This document shows positions 27,753-37,951 of a stretch of 64,000 nucleotides of DNA, piece by piece. The position numbers were made by a program, and so were the translations under genes. Source of the stretch: Janthinobacterium fluminis (lineage in GTDB: Bacteria; Pseudomonadota; Gammaproteobacteria; Burkholderiales; Burkholderiaceae_D); the NCBI RefSeq assembly GCF_028595325.1, contig NZ_JAQQXR010000001.1:62001-126000 (forward strand), read 5' to 3'. The notes beneath the pieces are model-generated. The model made no database searches. It was given only the letters and a program-made list of their open reading frames with translations, and had not been told where the DNA came from. How positions within the stretch are numbered: position 1 is the stretch's first letter; every line of letters starts with the position of its first letter.

Positions 27753-29873
27753 ATGTTTAATAAAGTTACGAAAACCTTCCAGTACGGTCAACACCAGGTC
27801 ACGCTGGAAACCGGCGAAATCGCTCGCCAGGCATCCGGCGCAGTGCTCGTGTCGATCGAAGACACGGTGGTGCTGGCAACGGTAGTGGCGCGCAAAGACG
27901 CCAAGCCAGGCCAGGACTTCTTCCCGCTGACCGTCGACTATGTTGAGAAAACTTACGCTGCCGGCAAAATCCCGGGCGGTTTTTTCAAGCGCGAAGGTCG
28001 TCCTTCCGAAAAAGAAACACTGACATCCCGTCTGATCGACCGTCCAATCCGCCCTCTGTTCCCGGAAGGCTACCTGAATGAAGTGCAAATCATCATTCAC
28101 GTCTTGTCGGTCAACCCTGAAATCGATCCCGACATCGCCGCGATGATCGGCGCTTCGGCCGCCCTGTGCGTGTCGGGCGTGCCGTTCAGCGGCCCGATCG
28201 GCGCCGCCCGCGTCGGTTACGCCAATGGCCAGTACATCCTGAACCCGACCACGACGCAGTTGAAAACGTCGCAGATGGACCTGGTTGTCGCCGGTACTGA
28301 AACGGCCGTGCTGATGGTGGAATCGGAAGCCCAGCAACTGTCCGAAGAAATCATGCTGGGCGCCGTGGTGTATGGCCACGACCAGATGAAAGCAGTCATC
28401 GACGCGATCCACGACCTGGTGCGCGACGGCGGCAAGCCTGAAGTCGAATGGGCGCCGGCGCCGAAAAACGAAGCGCTGATCGCCCGCGTTGCCCATTTCG
28501 CCGATGCGAAAGTGCGCGACGCCTACCAGACCAAGGACAAGCAGGAGCGTACCGCCAAGCTGAAATCGGCCACCTCCGAAGTGCTGGCCGACCTGGTTGC
28601 CGAAGCGGCCGCCACCGGCGCCGCGCCGATCGACGCCGCTGAAGTGAACAACATCTTGTTCGACATGGAAGCGAAGATCGTCCGTTCGCAGATCCTCGAC
28701 GGCGAGCCGCGCATCGACGGCCGCGACACCCGCACCGTGCGTCCGATCTCGATCCGCACCAGCGTCCTGCCACGCACCCACGGTTCGGCCCTGTTCACCC
28801 GCGGCGAAACCCAGGCGCTGGTCGTTGCCACGCTGGGCACCGCCCGAGACAGCCAGAAGATCGACGCGCTGATGGGCGAGTTCACCGACAGCTTCATGCT
28901 GCATTACAACATGCCACCGTTCGCCACCGGCGAAACGGGCCGCGTCGGTACGCCGAAGCGCCGCGAAATCGGCCACGGCCGTCTGGCCAAGCGCGCGCTG
29001 CTGGCAGCGCTGCCGGCGCCTGAAGAGTTCAGCTACTCGGTGCGCCTGGTGTCGGAAATCACCGAATCGAACGGTTCCTCGTCGATGGCTTCCGTCTGCG
29101 GCGGCTGCCTGGCGCTGATGGATGCCGGCGTGCCGATGAAATCGCACGTGGCCGGCATCGCCATGGGCTTGATCAAGGAAGGCGGCAAGTTCGCCGTGCT
29201 GTCCGACATCCTCGGCGACGAAGATCACCTCGGCGACATGGACTTCAAAGTGGCCGGCACCGCTGTCGGTATCACCGCTTTGCAGATGGACATCAAGATC
29301 ATGGGCATCACCAAGGAAATCATGCAAGTGGCACTGGCGCAAGCCAAGGAAGGCCGCGAGCATATCCTGGGCGAAATGCAAAAAGCCATGCCGCACGTCA
29401 AAACCGAACTGTCCGATTTCGCGCCGCGCCTGATCACCATCAAGATCAATCCGGAAAAAATCCGTGACGTCATCGGCAAGGGCGGCGCCGTCATCCGCGC
29501 GCTGACCGAAGAAACCGGCACCCAGATCGACATCAGCGACGAAGGCGTGGTCACCATCGCCTCCGTCGACGCTGCCGCCGGCCAGGAAGCCAAGCGTCGC
29601 ATCGAGGAATTGACCGCGTCGGTTGAAGTGGGCAAGACCTACGAAGGCACCGTGCTGAAATTGCTCGACTTCGGCGCCATCGTTCAAGTCATGCCAGGCA
29701 AAGACGGCTTGCTGCACATCAGCCAAATCGCCAACGAGCGCGTCAACGCGGTCGCCGATTACCTGAAAGAAGGCCAAGTCGTGCGCGTCAAAGTGCTGGA
29801 AACGGACGACCGCGGTCGTCTGAAGCTGTCGATGAAGGCAGCGGCCGAAGGCGCGGAAGCGGCGGCCCAGTAA
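27753..29873 (+). CDS. pnp: Polyribonucleotide nucleotidyltransferase (PNPase)
   Basis: A 706-residue 3'-to-5' phosphorolytic exoribonuclease of the RNA degradosome. Two RNase PH domains (about residues 10-230 and 310-550), the first preserved as structure and the second with FFPLTVDY-like and [16 protein letters not shown] motifs. The KH domain ([19 protein letters not shown]) is near residue 570, and the S1 domain ([20 protein letters not shown]) is at about 630-700. Length is standard. Confidence 0.97.
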   Translation: MFNKVTKTFQYGQHQVTLETGEIARQASGAVLVSIEDTVVLATVVARKDAKPGQDFFPLTVDYVEKTYAAGKIPGGFFKREGRPSEKETLTSRLIDRPIRPLFPEGYLNEVQIIIHVLSVNPEIDPDIAAMIGASAALCVSGVPFSGPIGAARVGYANGQYILNPTTTQLKTSQMDLVVAGTETAVLMVESEAQQLSEEIMLGAVVYGHDQMKAVIDAIHDLVRDGGKPEVEWAPAPKNEALIARVAHFADAKVRDAYQTKDKQERTAKLKSATSEVLADLVAEAAATGAAPIDAAEVNNILFDMEAKIVRSQILDGEPRIDGRDTRTVRPISIRTSVLPRTHGSALFTRGETQALVVATLGTARDSQKIDALMGEFTDSFMLHYNMPPFATGETGRVGTPKRREIGHGRLAKRALLAALPAPEEFSYSVRLVSEITESNGSSSMASVCGGCLALMDAGVPMKSHVAGIAMGLIKEGGKFAVLSDILGDEDHLGDMDFKVAGTAVGITALQMDIKIMGITKEIMQVALAQAKEGREHILGEMQKAMPHVKTELSDFAPRLITIKINPEKIRDVIGKGGAVIRALTEETGTQIDISDEGVVTIASVDAAAGQEAKRRIEELTASVEVGKTYEGTVLKLLDFGAIVQVMPGKDGLLHISQIANERVNAVADYLKEGQVVRVKVLETDDRGRLKLSMKAAAEGAEAAAQ

Positions 29874-29895
29874 TCCTTTTTAGCTTAGGCTAAAC

Positions 29896-29930
29896 AAAAC
29901 CGCCAGCGCGCAAGCCTGGCGGTTTTTTTT
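29896..29930 (+). terminator. Rho-independent terminator after pnp
   Basis: AAAACCGCCAG and CTGGCGGTTTT form an 11-bp stem around a 9-nt loop and run into an eight-T tract. Confidence 0.92.
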
Positions 29931-30018
29931 ATCTTTGGCGTGTACGGGCGCATACTTCTAGTTCCATTGACATATTGCCTCATGGTAAAATTTATGTTTC
30001 ACCTGGGAGAATCTCGCC

Positions 30019-31980
30019 ATGTTTTCAACGCTCCGTAGGCGCCTCATTGTCATCTCCGTCTCCATCGTTGTGCTGGCCATGCTGGCCGTGGTCGGCGCCA
30101 ATTTCCTGACGACCCGTTCCCGCACGCTGGAGTCGCTCAACAACCAAATGCTGCAACTGTCGCAGAGCCATTCCGCCGCGATTGCCGAATGGCTGCGCTC
30201 CAAGCAGGCCGTGGTGGCGTCGATCAAGCAGGCCGCCGAGCAGGCCGAGCCGCTGGCCATGCTGAAGGCGGCCGAGCAGGCCGGCAGCTTCGACCAAGCC
30301 TACATCGGCTTCGCCGACAAGCGCGCCGTGTTTTCGCAGGAGCGCAAGCGCGCCGCCGACTACGATCCGACGGCCCGTCCGTGGTACGTCAAGGCGACCC
30401 AGGTGGGCGGCCCCATCATCACCGCGCCCTACCTGGGCGCCAGCACCGGCAAGCTGGTGGTGACCTTCGCCGAGCCCATCGGCGCCAAGGGCAGCGCCAG
30501 CGCCGTCGCGGCCGCCGACGTGATGATGGACGTGGTCGTGCGCAATGTCGTGTCGATCAAGCCCACGCCGAACAGCTTCGCCTTCCTGCTCGACGGCAGC
30601 GGCAAAATCATCGCCCACCCGGACCAGAGCCTGACGCTGAAGCCGGTGGCGCAACTCGACGCCGGACTGAGCCCGCAAGTGCTGGAGGAAATCGAGCGCT
30701 CGAAGGAGAGCGGCGCGATCCGCCTGAACGGCCGCGACGGCATGCTGCACGTGACCAAGGTCGAGGGCAGCGACTGGCTGTTGGCCACCGTGCTGGACCG
30801 CGCCGAGGCGACCCATGCGCTGAGCGCGATGTTGACGACGTCGGCCGTGACGGCGGCGCTGGTGGTGGCGTTGGCCGCCTTCGTGCTGACCGCGCTGGTG
30901 GCGCGGGCGCTGCGCCGCCTCGGCTTGGCGCGCGACGCCATGGCCGACATCGCCACGGGCGACGGCGACCTGACGCGCCGCCTCGACGCGCAGGGCAGCG
31001 ACGAACTGGCGCAGATCGCCCAGGCATTCAACCTCTTCGTCGACAAGATCGCCCATGTGCTGGTGGAAATCCGCCAGATCAGCGGTTCCGTGCGCATCGC
31101 CTCGGGCGAGATCGCCGCCGGTAATGCCGACCTGTCGGCCCGCACCGAGGCGCAGGCCGGTTCGCTGGAGGAAACGGCCAGCTCGATGGAGGAGCTGACC
31201 TCGACCGTCAAGCAGAACGCCGACAACGCCCGCCAGGCCAACCAACTGGCCGTGTCGGCCTCGTCGGTGGCCGCCCAGGGCGGTGAGGTGGTGGCGCAGG
31301 TGGTCGGCACGATGGCCTCGATCAAGGAAAGCTCGCGCAAGATCGTCGACATCATCGGCGTCATCGACGGCATCGCCTTCCAGACGAATATTCTGGCCTT
31401 GAACGCGGCCGTCGAGGCGGCCAGGGCCGGCGAGCAGGGCCGCGGCTTCGCGGTGGTGGCGTCGGAAGTGCGCAACCTGGCGCAGCGCTCGGCCGGCGCG
31501 GCCAAGGAGATCAAGGAATTGATCGGCGACTCGGTGGAGAAGGTCGACGCCGGCGGCAAGCTGGTCGACGACGCCGGCCACACGATGGGCCTGATCGTCA
31601 CCTCGGTCCAGCAAGTGGCCGACATCATGGGCGAGATCACTGCCGCCAGCCAGGAGCAGAGCGCCGGCATCGAGGAGGTCAACACGGCCATCACCCACAT
31701 GGACGAGATGACGCAGCAGAACGCCGCGCTGGTGGAGCAGGCCGCCGCCGCCGCCGAGAGTTTGCAGGAGCAGGCCGTGACGCTGGCGCAGATGGTGGGC
31801 GTGTTCCGCCTCGGCGACGACGCCCCGGCCTTGGCGTCGCCGGCGCCGCACAAGCCGGCCGCGCCGCGCGCGCCGGCTGCGGCGCCGGTGCGTATGGCCG
31901 CGCCCGCCCGCGCCATGCCGCCGCCGAAAAAGCTGGCCACGCCGGCCAAGGGCGGCGAGGACGAGTGGGAAGAGTTTTAA
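30019..31980 (+). CDS. Methyl-accepting chemotaxis protein
   Basis: A 653-residue transmembrane chemoreceptor. Membrane helix 1 is at about residues 9-32; a dCache-type periplasmic ligand domain includes [12 protein letters not shown] and [15 protein letters not shown]. Membrane helix 2 is near 272-297, then a HAMP domain and a long cytoplasmic coiled coil with the conserved hairpin tip [20 protein letters not shown]. The Ala/Pro-rich tail ends EDEWEEF, a variant of the WxxF CheR-tethering pentapeptide. The ligand is unknown, although dCache domains with this WPWYV-like motif often bind amino acids. Confidence 0.95.
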   Translation: MFSTLRRRLIVISVSIVVLAMLAVVGANFLTTRSRTLESLNNQMLQLSQSHSAAIAEWLRSKQAVVASIKQAAEQAEPLAMLKAAEQAGSFDQAYIGFADKRAVFSQERKRAADYDPTARPWYVKATQVGGPIITAPYLGASTGKLVVTFAEPIGAKGSASAVAAADVMMDVVVRNVVSIKPTPNSFAFLLDGSGKIIAHPDQSLTLKPVAQLDAGLSPQVLEEIERSKESGAIRLNGRDGMLHVTKVEGSDWLLATVLDRAEATHALSAMLTTSAVTAALVVALAAFVLTALVARALRRLGLARDAMADIATGDGDLTRRLDAQGSDELAQIAQAFNLFVDKIAHVLVEIRQISGSVRIASGEIAAGNADLSARTEAQAGSLEETASSMEELTSTVKQNADNARQANQLAVSASSVAAQGGEVVAQVVGTMASIKESSRKIVDIIGVIDGIAFQTNILALNAAVEAARAGEQGRGFAVVASEVRNLAQRSAGAAKEIKELIGDSVEKVDAGGKLVDDAGHTMGLIVTSVQQVADIMGEITAASQEQSAGIEEVNTAITHMDEMTQQNAALVEQAAAAAESLQEQAVTLAQMVGVFRLGDDAPALASPAPHKPAAPRAPAAAPVRMAAPARAMPPPKKLATPAKGGEDEWEEF

Positions 31981-32003
31981 GCTATCCCCTTAGTCCCGTT
32001 CGT

Positions 32004-32038
32004 AAAAAACCGCCAGCCTGTCAAGCCTGGCGGTTTTT
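32004..32038 (+). terminator. Rho-independent terminator after the chemoreceptor gene
   Basis: The same core as the pnp terminator: AAACCGCCAG paired with CTGGCGGTTT, followed by a T-run. Confidence 0.9.
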
Positions 32039-32262
32039 CTTTGCCCGCCACTCCTTGGAATGCGTAGGCTGGCACGCCAAATACGCAGTTCGTCGCAATC
32101 GCCTGCGGCGCGCCGCCGCGTGTTGTTATAGTGAGCACATATCGCAATTTAAAATATTGCCCTTGAACATGCTCGGCTGCTACAGTAGCCGTCGACCGAT
32201 TGCATCGCATGGCCGGCCCGCTTGGCGCCGCCTGAGAACAACACAAATAAGGAGGAATCGAC

Positions 32263-33027
32263 ATGAAAAAAGTATTCCAGCTAGGGCTGGTCCTGATGGG
32301 CATCATGGCCGTCGTGCGCACTGCCAGCGCCGACGATATCGTGACGGAAACCCGTGCCGTCGGCGCGCAGGTGGTGCGCGTCAAGCTCGACGGCACCGTC
32401 AACATCAAGCTGCGCCAGGGCAGCGCGGCCTCGCTGATCGTCCACGGCGACAAGCGCATGGTGTCGAAAATCACGACGGCGCAGTCGGGCGACACCCTGC
32501 ATATTTCCAGCGAGGGCCACGGCTTCAAGTTCAACAGCTCCAGCACCGTGCGCGCCGAACTGATTTTGCCGGCCTTGCGGGAATTGAGCGCGGAGGGCAT
32601 GGGGTCGAGTGAAGTCAGCGGCTTCACCGGCGACGAGCTGGAGTTGTCGCTCGACGGCGCCGGCACCATGAAAGTCGTCTGCGACTACAAGAAACTGACG
32701 GCCAGCCTTGGCGGCGTCGGCAGCATGCAGATCTGGGTCAGCGACAACGACAGCACCGAGCTCGATTTGCGCGGCGCCGGTTACATCACGCTGGGCGGGC
32801 GCAGCAAAATCCTCAAGGCCAACTTGGGCGGCTTGGGCGGCCTGAACGCGCAGCAATTCCAGGCGGAAAACGTGAACCTCGAATTGAGCGGCCTGGGCAA
32901 TGCGACCGTGAATGCCAAGCAAAATGCCACGCTGAGCCTGAGCGGACTCGGCTCGGTGACCGTGTATGGCCGGCCGCAGGGCCGCAATGTCAGCGTCGAC
33001 GGCCTGGGCAAGGTGAGCTGGAAGTAG
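32263..33027 (+). CDS. DUF2807 exported beta-helix protein
   Basis: A 254-residue exported protein. Signal peptide of about 23 residues ending TASA; a DUF2807 (head GIN) domain with repeated LSG(L/A)G-type turns: EGMGSSEVSG, SLDGAGTMKV, SLGGVGSMQI, DLRGAGYITL, ELSGLGNATV, SLSGLGSVTV and DGLGKVSW at the end. Such domains build parallel beta-helices at the cell surface or periplasm. Strong ribosome-binding site AAGGAGGA 8 nt upstream. No functional data for the family that I know of. Confidence 0.87.
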   Translation: MKKVFQLGLVLMGIMAVVRTASADDIVTETRAVGAQVVRVKLDGTVNIKLRQGSAASLIVHGDKRMVSKITTAQSGDTLHISSEGHGFKFNSSSTVRAELILPALRELSAEGMGSSEVSGFTGDELELSLDGAGTMKVVCDYKKLTASLGGVGSMQIWVSDNDSTELDLRGAGYITLGGRSKILKANLGGLGGLNAQQFQAENVNLELSGLGNATVNAKQNATLSLSGLGSVTVYGRPQGRNVSVDGLGKVSWK

Positions 33028-33081
33028 GGTGCTTTTCCGGAATAGACGAGTAATTCGACTGATCCTCATTTTTTGTGCGAC

Positions 33082-33687
33082 ATGAAAAAAATAATTCTTG
33101 CGTTCATCCTCATCCTGGGCGGGCAGCGGGCCGCGCTGGCCGGCTTCGCCGAAGGGGCAACCGCCTATAACTCGAAAAACTATCAGCAGGCGTACAAGGA
33201 AGTGGTGCCGCTGGCGCAGGCCGGCAATGCCGACGCCGAGCACCTGCTGGGGCTGATGTACTACATGGGCCGCGGCGTGCCCCAGGACTACAAGCTGGCG
33301 TTGGGCTGGCACCGCAAGGCGGCCCAGCGCGGCAAGGCCGACGCGCAATATGTGGTCGGCGCGATGTATTACACCGGCAATGCCGTGATCCAGGACTACA
33401 AGCAGGCCGTGGTCTGGTTCCGCAAGGCGGCCGAGCAGGGCCATGCCGAGGCGCAGCAGGTGCTGGGCCTGATGTACCGCTACCACATCGGCGGCATGCC
33501 GCAGGACGTCGTGATCGCTTACATGCTGTGGAATCTGGCGGCGGCGAATGGCTCGGCCAACGCGGCCGAGCAGCGCGCCGCCGTGGTGCGCAAAATGACG
33601 TCCGAGCAAATCGAGGAGGGCCAGGCCCTGTCGGCCCGCTGGAAACCGGGCACGCCGCTGCCGAAACAGTCGCGCACCGGCGGCTGA
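33082..33687 (+). CDS. Sel1-repeat protein, exported
   Basis: A 201-residue protein with a signal peptide (MKKIILAFILILGGQRAALA) and three to four Sel1-like TPR repeats: NADAEHLLGLMYYMGRGVPQ, KADAQYVVGAMYYTGNAVIQ, HAEAQQVLGLMYRYHIGGMPQ (abbreviated by its core) and a diverged last one. Sel1 repeats mediate protein-protein contacts in the periplasm. The ATG at 33082 is used over an upstream TTG. The neighbouring DUF2807 gene, 54 bp upstream, may be co-transcribed. Confidence 0.88.
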   Translation: MKKIILAFILILGGQRAALAGFAEGATAYNSKNYQQAYKEVVPLAQAGNADAEHLLGLMYYMGRGVPQDYKLALGWHRKAAQRGKADAQYVVGAMYYTGNAVIQDYKQAVVWFRKAAEQGHAEAQQVLGLMYRYHIGGMPQDVVIAYMLWNLAAANGSANAAEQRAAVVRKMTSEQIEEGQALSARWKPGTPLPKQSRTGG

Positions 33688-33763
33688 GGGGCCGCGCCCG
33701 CGCGTCCGGCGCGGCGCGCGCGCCTGTCGTACAATCGCCCTTTCAATACGAGGGACTCCCGCC

Positions 33764-34744
33764 ATGCGCGCAATCGAAATCAGCCAGCCCGGCCCAGCCG
33801 ACGTTCTGCAACTTACCGAGCGGCCGCTGCCGTCGCTCAAGCCGGGCGAGCTGCTGATCAAGGTGCATGCGGCCGGCGTCAACCGCCCCGACGTGTTCCA
33901 GCGCCTGGGCCAGTACGCGCCGCCGCCGGGCGCCTCCGATTTGCCCGGCCTGGAAGTGGCCGGCGAAATCGTCGACGGCGACCTGGCAGGCAGCGGCTTC
34001 AGCAAGGGCGACATGGTGTGCGCGCTGGTGCAGGGCGGCGGCTACGCCGAATACTGCGCCGCGCCGGCCGGCCAGTGCCTGCCGATGCCGGCCGGACTGA
34101 GTCCGCTGCAGGCGGCCTCGCTGCCGGAAAACTACTTCACGGTGTGGAGCAATGTCTTCGACCGCGCCGGCCTGTCGGCCGGCGAAACCCTGCTGGTGCA
34201 GGGCGGCAGTTCCGGCATCGGCGTGACGGCCATCCAGATCGCCGCAGCGCTGGGCCACCGCGTCTTCGCCACGGCCGGCAGCGACGACAAATGCCGCGCC
34301 TGCGAGGCGCTGGGCGCCGAGCGCGGCATCAACTACCGCAGCGAGGACTTTGCCGGCGTCGCCAAGGCGCTCACGGACGGCCGCGGCGTCGACGTCATCC
34401 TCGACATGGTGGGCGGCGACTACCTGCAGCGCGAAATCAACTGCCTGGCCGACGACGGCCGCATCGGCCTGATCGCGCTGCTGGGCGGGGCCAAGGCGAA
34501 CATCGACCTCGGCCAGATCCTGCGGCGGCGCCTGAGCATCAGCGGCTCGACGCTGCGCCCCCGTCCCGTCGCCTTCAAGGCGGCCATCGCGGCGCAGCTG
34601 CGCGCCACCGTGTGGCCCCTGCTGGAGGCGGGCACCATCAAGCCGGTGATCTACCAGACCTTCCCGCTGGCGCAGGCGGCGCAGGCGCACGCGCTGATGG
34701 AAAGCAGCGCCCACGTCGGCAAAATCATGTTGCAAGTTATCTAA
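33764..34744 (+). CDS. Zinc-free NAD(P)H:quinone oxidoreductase (QOR/PIG3 type)
   Basis: A 326-residue medium-chain dehydrogenase/reductase. GroES-like N-terminal domain (KVHAAGVNRPDVFQRLGQY), nucleotide-binding loop LVQGGSSGIGVTAIQIAAAL, and DVILDMVGGDYLQ. The catalytic-zinc cysteine/His pair is absent, consistent with QOR/PIG3 proteins that reduce quinones with NADPH. It has a palindromic repeat after the stop and precedes tpiA-secG. Confidence 0.92.
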   Translation: MRAIEISQPGPADVLQLTERPLPSLKPGELLIKVHAAGVNRPDVFQRLGQYAPPPGASDLPGLEVAGEIVDGDLAGSGFSKGDMVCALVQGGGYAEYCAAPAGQCLPMPAGLSPLQAASLPENYFTVWSNVFDRAGLSAGETLLVQGGSSGIGVTAIQIAAALGHRVFATAGSDDKCRACEALGAERGINYRSEDFAGVAKALTDGRGVDVILDMVGGDYLQREINCLADDGRIGLIALLGGAKANIDLGQILRRRLSISGSTLRPRPVAFKAAIAAQLRATVWPLLEAGTIKPVIYQTFPLAQAAQAHALMESSAHVGKIMLQVI

Positions 34745-34748
34745 AGCT

Positions 34749-34803
34749 GGGGACGGACCACGATTTTCGAGAAATTATTTCTCAAAAATCGTGGTCTGTC
34801 CCC
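34749..34803. repeat. Palindromic repeat, REP-like, copy C
   Basis: Same family as copies A and B (one change in the left arm, GGGGACGGACC). The inner arms are extended to GAGAAAT/ATTTCTC, different from A and B but still fully paired. It sits 4 bp after the oxidoreductase stop and 43 bp before tpiA. Confidence 0.9.
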
Positions 34804-34846
34804 AAGCCCCTTGTTAAAATAGCGGGTTAATAGAATTTAGGCTACT

Positions 34847-35596
34847 ATGCGTCGCAAACTCGTTGTCGGAAACTGGAAGATGAACGGCAGCCGCACCGCG
34901 AATTCGGTGTTGCTGTCGGGTGTGGTCGCGGGCTTGACGCCGGCGGGCGCAGCGTGCGCCGTGTGCGTGCCGGCGCCGTATCTGGCGCAGTGCGAAGCCG
35001 AGTTGTCCGGCACGCCGCTGGCCTGGGGCGCGCAGGATATGTCGGCCTACGCCAGCGGCGCTTACACGGGCGAGGTGGCGGCCGGCATGCTGCTCGATTT
35101 CGCCTGCAGCTATGTGATCCTCGGTCATTCCGAGCGGCGCGCCTACCACGTCGAAAGCGACGCGCTGGTGGCGCAGAAGACCGTGGCCGCGCTGGCCGCC
35201 GGCCTGACGCCCATCGTGTGCATCGGCGAAACGCTGGCGCAGCGCGAAGCGGGGCAGACCGAGGCCGTCGTCGGCGCGCAACTGGGCGCCGTGCTCGACG
35301 CCATCGGCGCCGGCGATGTCGCCAGGATCGTGCTCGCCTACGAGCCGGTCTGGGCCATCGGCACCGGCAAGACGGCGACGCCGCAAATGGCCCAGGATGT
35401 GCATTTGCTGCTGCGCGCGCAAGTGGCGACAAAGAATGCGGCAGCGGCGGCCGGCGTGCAGATTCTGTACGGCGGCAGCATGAAGCCGGACAACGCAAAA
35501 GAATTGATGGCGATGCCGGATATCGATGGCGGTTTGATCGGCGGGGCAGCATTGAAGGCGGCAGATTTCCTGGCTATTGTTCACGCCGCCGATTGA
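34847..35596 (+). CDS. tpiA: Triose-phosphate isomerase
   Basis: A 249-residue glycolytic (beta/alpha)8 enzyme interconverting DHAP and G3P. The catalytic Lys is in VGNWKMNGS, the His in GHSERRAYH, and the Glu in [14 protein letters not shown]; the phosphate-binding GGS is near the C-terminus. Start at 34847. It is followed 30 bp later by secG. Confidence 0.97.
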   Translation: MRRKLVVGNWKMNGSRTANSVLLSGVVAGLTPAGAACAVCVPAPYLAQCEAELSGTPLAWGAQDMSAYASGAYTGEVAAGMLLDFACSYVILGHSERRAYHVESDALVAQKTVAALAAGLTPIVCIGETLAQREAGQTEAVVGAQLGAVLDAIGAGDVARIVLAYEPVWAIGTGKTATPQMAQDVHLLLRAQVATKNAAAAAGVQILYGGSMKPDNAKELMAMPDIDGGLIGGAALKAADFLAIVHAAD

Positions 35597-35626
35597 ATTA
35601 ATTTAAACTGAGAATGGAATAAAGCA

Positions 35627-36037
35627 ATGGACATGTTGTTCAAACTGGTTGTGGTGGTGCAGGTGTTGGCGGCTTTGGCGATTATTGGTCTGGTGCTGCT
35701 GCAGCACGGTAAGGGTGCCGATATGGGCGCCGCTTTCGGTTCCGGCGCCTCGGGTAGTTTGTTTGGTGCCACCGGCTCCTCGAACTTCATGTCCAAGTCG
35801 ACCGGCGTCGCCGCTGCGATTTTCTTCAGCGCCACCTTGGCCCTGTCTTATATGTCGACGAATCGCCCCGTTTCCGGCGGTAATAGCGTGATGGAGCGCG
35901 CCACCAAACCGGTGCCGGTTTCCGGTTCGGCGGCGATCCCGACGGCGGCCCCGGCCGCCCCGGCCGCTCCGGCGCCGGCCGCTCCTGCGGCGCCAGCGCC
36001 GGCGTCGAGCGCTCCGGCCGCCCAGATTCCAAAGTAA
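35627..36037 (+). CDS. secG: Protein translocase subunit SecG
   Basis: A 136-residue inner-membrane subunit of the SecYEG channel. Two membrane helices (LVVVVQVLAALAIIGLVLLQ; IFFSATLALSYMST) flank the cytoplasmic GKGADMGAAFGSGASGSLFG loop, the SecG hallmark. The C-terminal 50 residues are Ala/Pro-rich and extended compared with E. coli (110 aa). Classic neighbour of tpiA and tRNA-Leu. Confidence 0.95.
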   Translation: MDMLFKLVVVVQVLAALAIIGLVLLQHGKGADMGAAFGSGASGSLFGATGSSNFMSKSTGVAAAIFFSATLALSYMSTNRPVSGGNSVMERATKPVPVSGSAAIPTAAPAAPAAPAPAAPAAPAPASSAPAAQIPK

Positions 36038-36197
36038 TACGGTAAAATAGCTAGTAACAAGTAGTAACGCAGGCAGTGGCACCGGTGGGGTGCCCATTAT
36101 TTCGGCAGCGCAGGCGAAAAAATGATGCGGCACCCGGTGCGCCGGGATTGGATGTAAAGATTTATCGTTTTTCTTCTTGTTTTGACGCAATTGTGCA

Positions 36198-36226
36198 TTA
36201 ACAAAGCGGGCAAAGCAGAGTAGAAT
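36198..36226 (+). promoter_or_regulatory. Promoter of tRNA-Leu
   Basis: TTAACA (36198-36203) and TAGAAT (36221-36226) with a 17-nt spacer, 13 bp before the mature tRNA 5' end. Confidence 0.75.
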
Positions 36227-36238
36227 ACGGGCCTTACC

Positions 36239-36323
36239 GCCGACGTGGTGAAATTGGTAGACACGCTATCTTGAGGGGGTAGTGGCGAAAGCTGTACGAG
36301 TTCGAGTCTCGTCGTCGGCACCA
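36239..36323 (+). tRNA. tRNA-Leu (anticodon GAG)
   Basis: 85 nt with encoded CCA. The acceptor stem GCCGACG pairs with CGTCGGC. The anticodon loop TTGAGGG gives anticodon GAG (reads CUC/CUU). Long variable arm typical of class II tRNA; the T loop is GTTCGAGTCTC. Conserved position between secG and nuoA. Confidence 0.96.
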
Positions 36324-36331
36324 GAAATCAG

Positions 36332-36381
36332 AAGCCAGCATTGGCGCATGAGCCATGGCTCATGCCTAAGCTGGCTTTTTT
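36332..36381 (+). terminator. Terminator after tRNA-Leu
   Basis: AAGCCAGC pairs with GCTGGCTT followed by a T-run; within it is an inner palindrome ATGAGCCATGGCTCAT. It separates the tRNA from nuo. Confidence 0.85.
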
Positions 36382-36500
36382 ACGAGGATAATTGTCGTTT
36401 GATCCTGGTCTAAGCTTCGATTAGGGTCGTAACGTTAAGTGTCCCGCAATACCGCGCGGCGTCCTCATTTAACCGAACGTTCAACATAAGCTCATCAATC

Positions 36501-36860
36501 GTGAACCTCGAAAATTACTTCCCCGTTCTCTTATTCATCCTCGTCGGTATCGGCGTTGGTGTTGTCCCGCAAGTGCTGGGGCGCCTGCTGGCCCCCAATA
36601 ATCCCGACGTAGCGAAATTGTCCCCTTATGAGTGCGGCTTCGAAGCATTTGAAGATGCGCGCATGAAGTTCGACGTCCGTTACTATCTGGTCGCGATTCT
36701 CTTTATTTTGTTCGATCTGGAAACGGCATTCTTCTTCCCGTGGGGCGTGGCAATGCGCGACCTGGGCTGGGCCGGTTTCGTCACGATGATGGTGTTCATC
36801 GCTGAATTCGTGGTCGGATTTTGGTATATCTGGAAGAAAGGTGCCCTTGATTGGGAATAA
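36501..36860 (+). CDS. nuoA: NADH-quinone oxidoreductase subunit A
   Basis: A 119-residue membrane subunit of complex I with three spans. [20 protein letters not shown] is the conserved loop with the redox-sensitive Cys. It starts with GTG at 36501; no strong ribosome-binding site is visible. It is the first gene of a 14-gene operon that runs to nuoN without a break. A promoter is expected in 36382-36500, but none stands out. Confidence 0.95.
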   Translation: MNLENYFPVLLFILVGIGVGVVPQVLGRLLAPNNPDVAKLSPYECGFEAFEDARMKFDVRYYLVAILFILFDLETAFFFPWGVAMRDLGWAGFVTMMVFIAEFVVGFWYIWKKGALDWE

Positions 36861-36863
36861 GCC

Positions 36864-37340
36864 ATGTCTATTGAAGGCGTATTAAACGAAGGTTTCATCA
36901 CCACGACAGCCGACAAGCTGATCAACTGGGCGCGCACCGGGTCTATGTATCCGATGTCGTTCGGCCTGGCTTGCTGCGCGGTGGAGATGATGCATGCAGG
37001 TGCCGCCCGTTACGATCTCGAACGTTTCGGCTTCATGTTCCGCCCGTCGCCGCGTCAGTCCGACGTGATGATCGTGGCCGGCACGCTGTGCAACAAGATG
37101 GCGCCGGCGCTGCGCAAGGTCTACGACCAGATGCCCGAGCCGCGCTGGGTCATCTCGATGGGCTCCTGCGCCAACGGCGGCGGTTATTACCACTACTCCT
37201 ACTCGGTGGTGCGCGGTTGCGACCGCATCGTGCCGGTCGACGTGTATGTGCCCGGTTGCCCGCCGACGGCGGAAGCGCTGCTGTACGGTATTTTGCAACT
37301 GCATAACAAGATCAAGCGCACCAACACGATCGCACGCTAA
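36864..37340 (+). CDS. nuoB: NADH-quinone oxidoreductase subunit B
   Basis: A 158-residue peripheral subunit holding cluster N2, the last cluster before quinone. Ligands lie in [20 protein letters not shown] and [11 protein letters not shown] (four cysteines, two adjacent). It begins 3 bp after the nuoA stop. Confidence 0.97.
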   Translation: MSIEGVLNEGFITTTADKLINWARTGSMYPMSFGLACCAVEMMHAGAARYDLERFGFMFRPSPRQSDVMIVAGTLCNKMAPALRKVYDQMPEPRWVISMGSCANGGGYYHYSYSVVRGCDRIVPVDVYVPGCPPTAEALLYGILQLHNKIKRTNTIAR

Positions 37341-37357
37341 GGGGCAGCTTTTTTACT

Positions 37358-37951
37358 ATGACTACAAAACTAGAAGCCTTGGAAATCGCCCTGCGCAACG
37401 CGCTGGGCGAGCGTGCAAGCATCACCGTCGCGCTGGGTGAAGTGACCCTGGTGTTGAAGGCGGCGGATTACCTGGAAGCGATGCAAACGCTGCGCGACGA
37501 CGCAGCTTTGCATTTTGAGCAGTTGATCGACCTGTGCGGCGTCGATTACCAATCCTATGGCGAAGGCACATGGGATGGCTTGCGTTTCGCCGCCGTGTCG
37601 CACCTGATGTCGGTCAAGCACAACTGGCGTTTGCGCGTGCGCGTGTTCGCGCCCGACGACGCCATGCCGTTGGTGGCCTCGGTGACCGGCATCTGGCGCA
37701 CCGCCAACTGGTTCGAGCGCGAGGCGTTCGACCTGTACGGCATCCTGTTCGACGGCCACAACGACTTGCGCCGCCTGCTGACGGACTACGGCTTCATCGG
37801 CCATCCCTTCCGTAAAGACTTCCCCGTCTCCGGTTATGTCGAGATGCGCTACGATCCCGAGCAAAAGCGCGTGATCTACCAGCCCGTGACGATCGAGCCG
37901 CGGGAAAACGTGCCGCGTGTGATCCGCGAAGAACATTACGGGATGAAATAA
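37358..37951 (+). CDS. nuoC: NADH-quinone oxidoreductase subunit C
   Basis: A 197-residue 30-kDa peripheral subunit. It shows the signature [20 protein letters not shown], then [19 protein letters not shown]. It is a stand-alone NuoC, not fused to NuoD as in E. coli. Its stop shares a base with the nuoD start (TAATG). Confidence 0.97.
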   Translation: MTTKLEALEIALRNALGERASITVALGEVTLVLKAADYLEAMQTLRDDAALHFEQLIDLCGVDYQSYGEGTWDGLRFAAVSHLMSVKHNWRLRVRVFAPDDAMPLVASVTGIWRTANWFEREAFDLYGILFDGHNDLRRLLTDYGFIGHPFRKDFPVSGYVEMRYDPEQKRVIYQPVTIEPRENVPRVIREEHYGMK

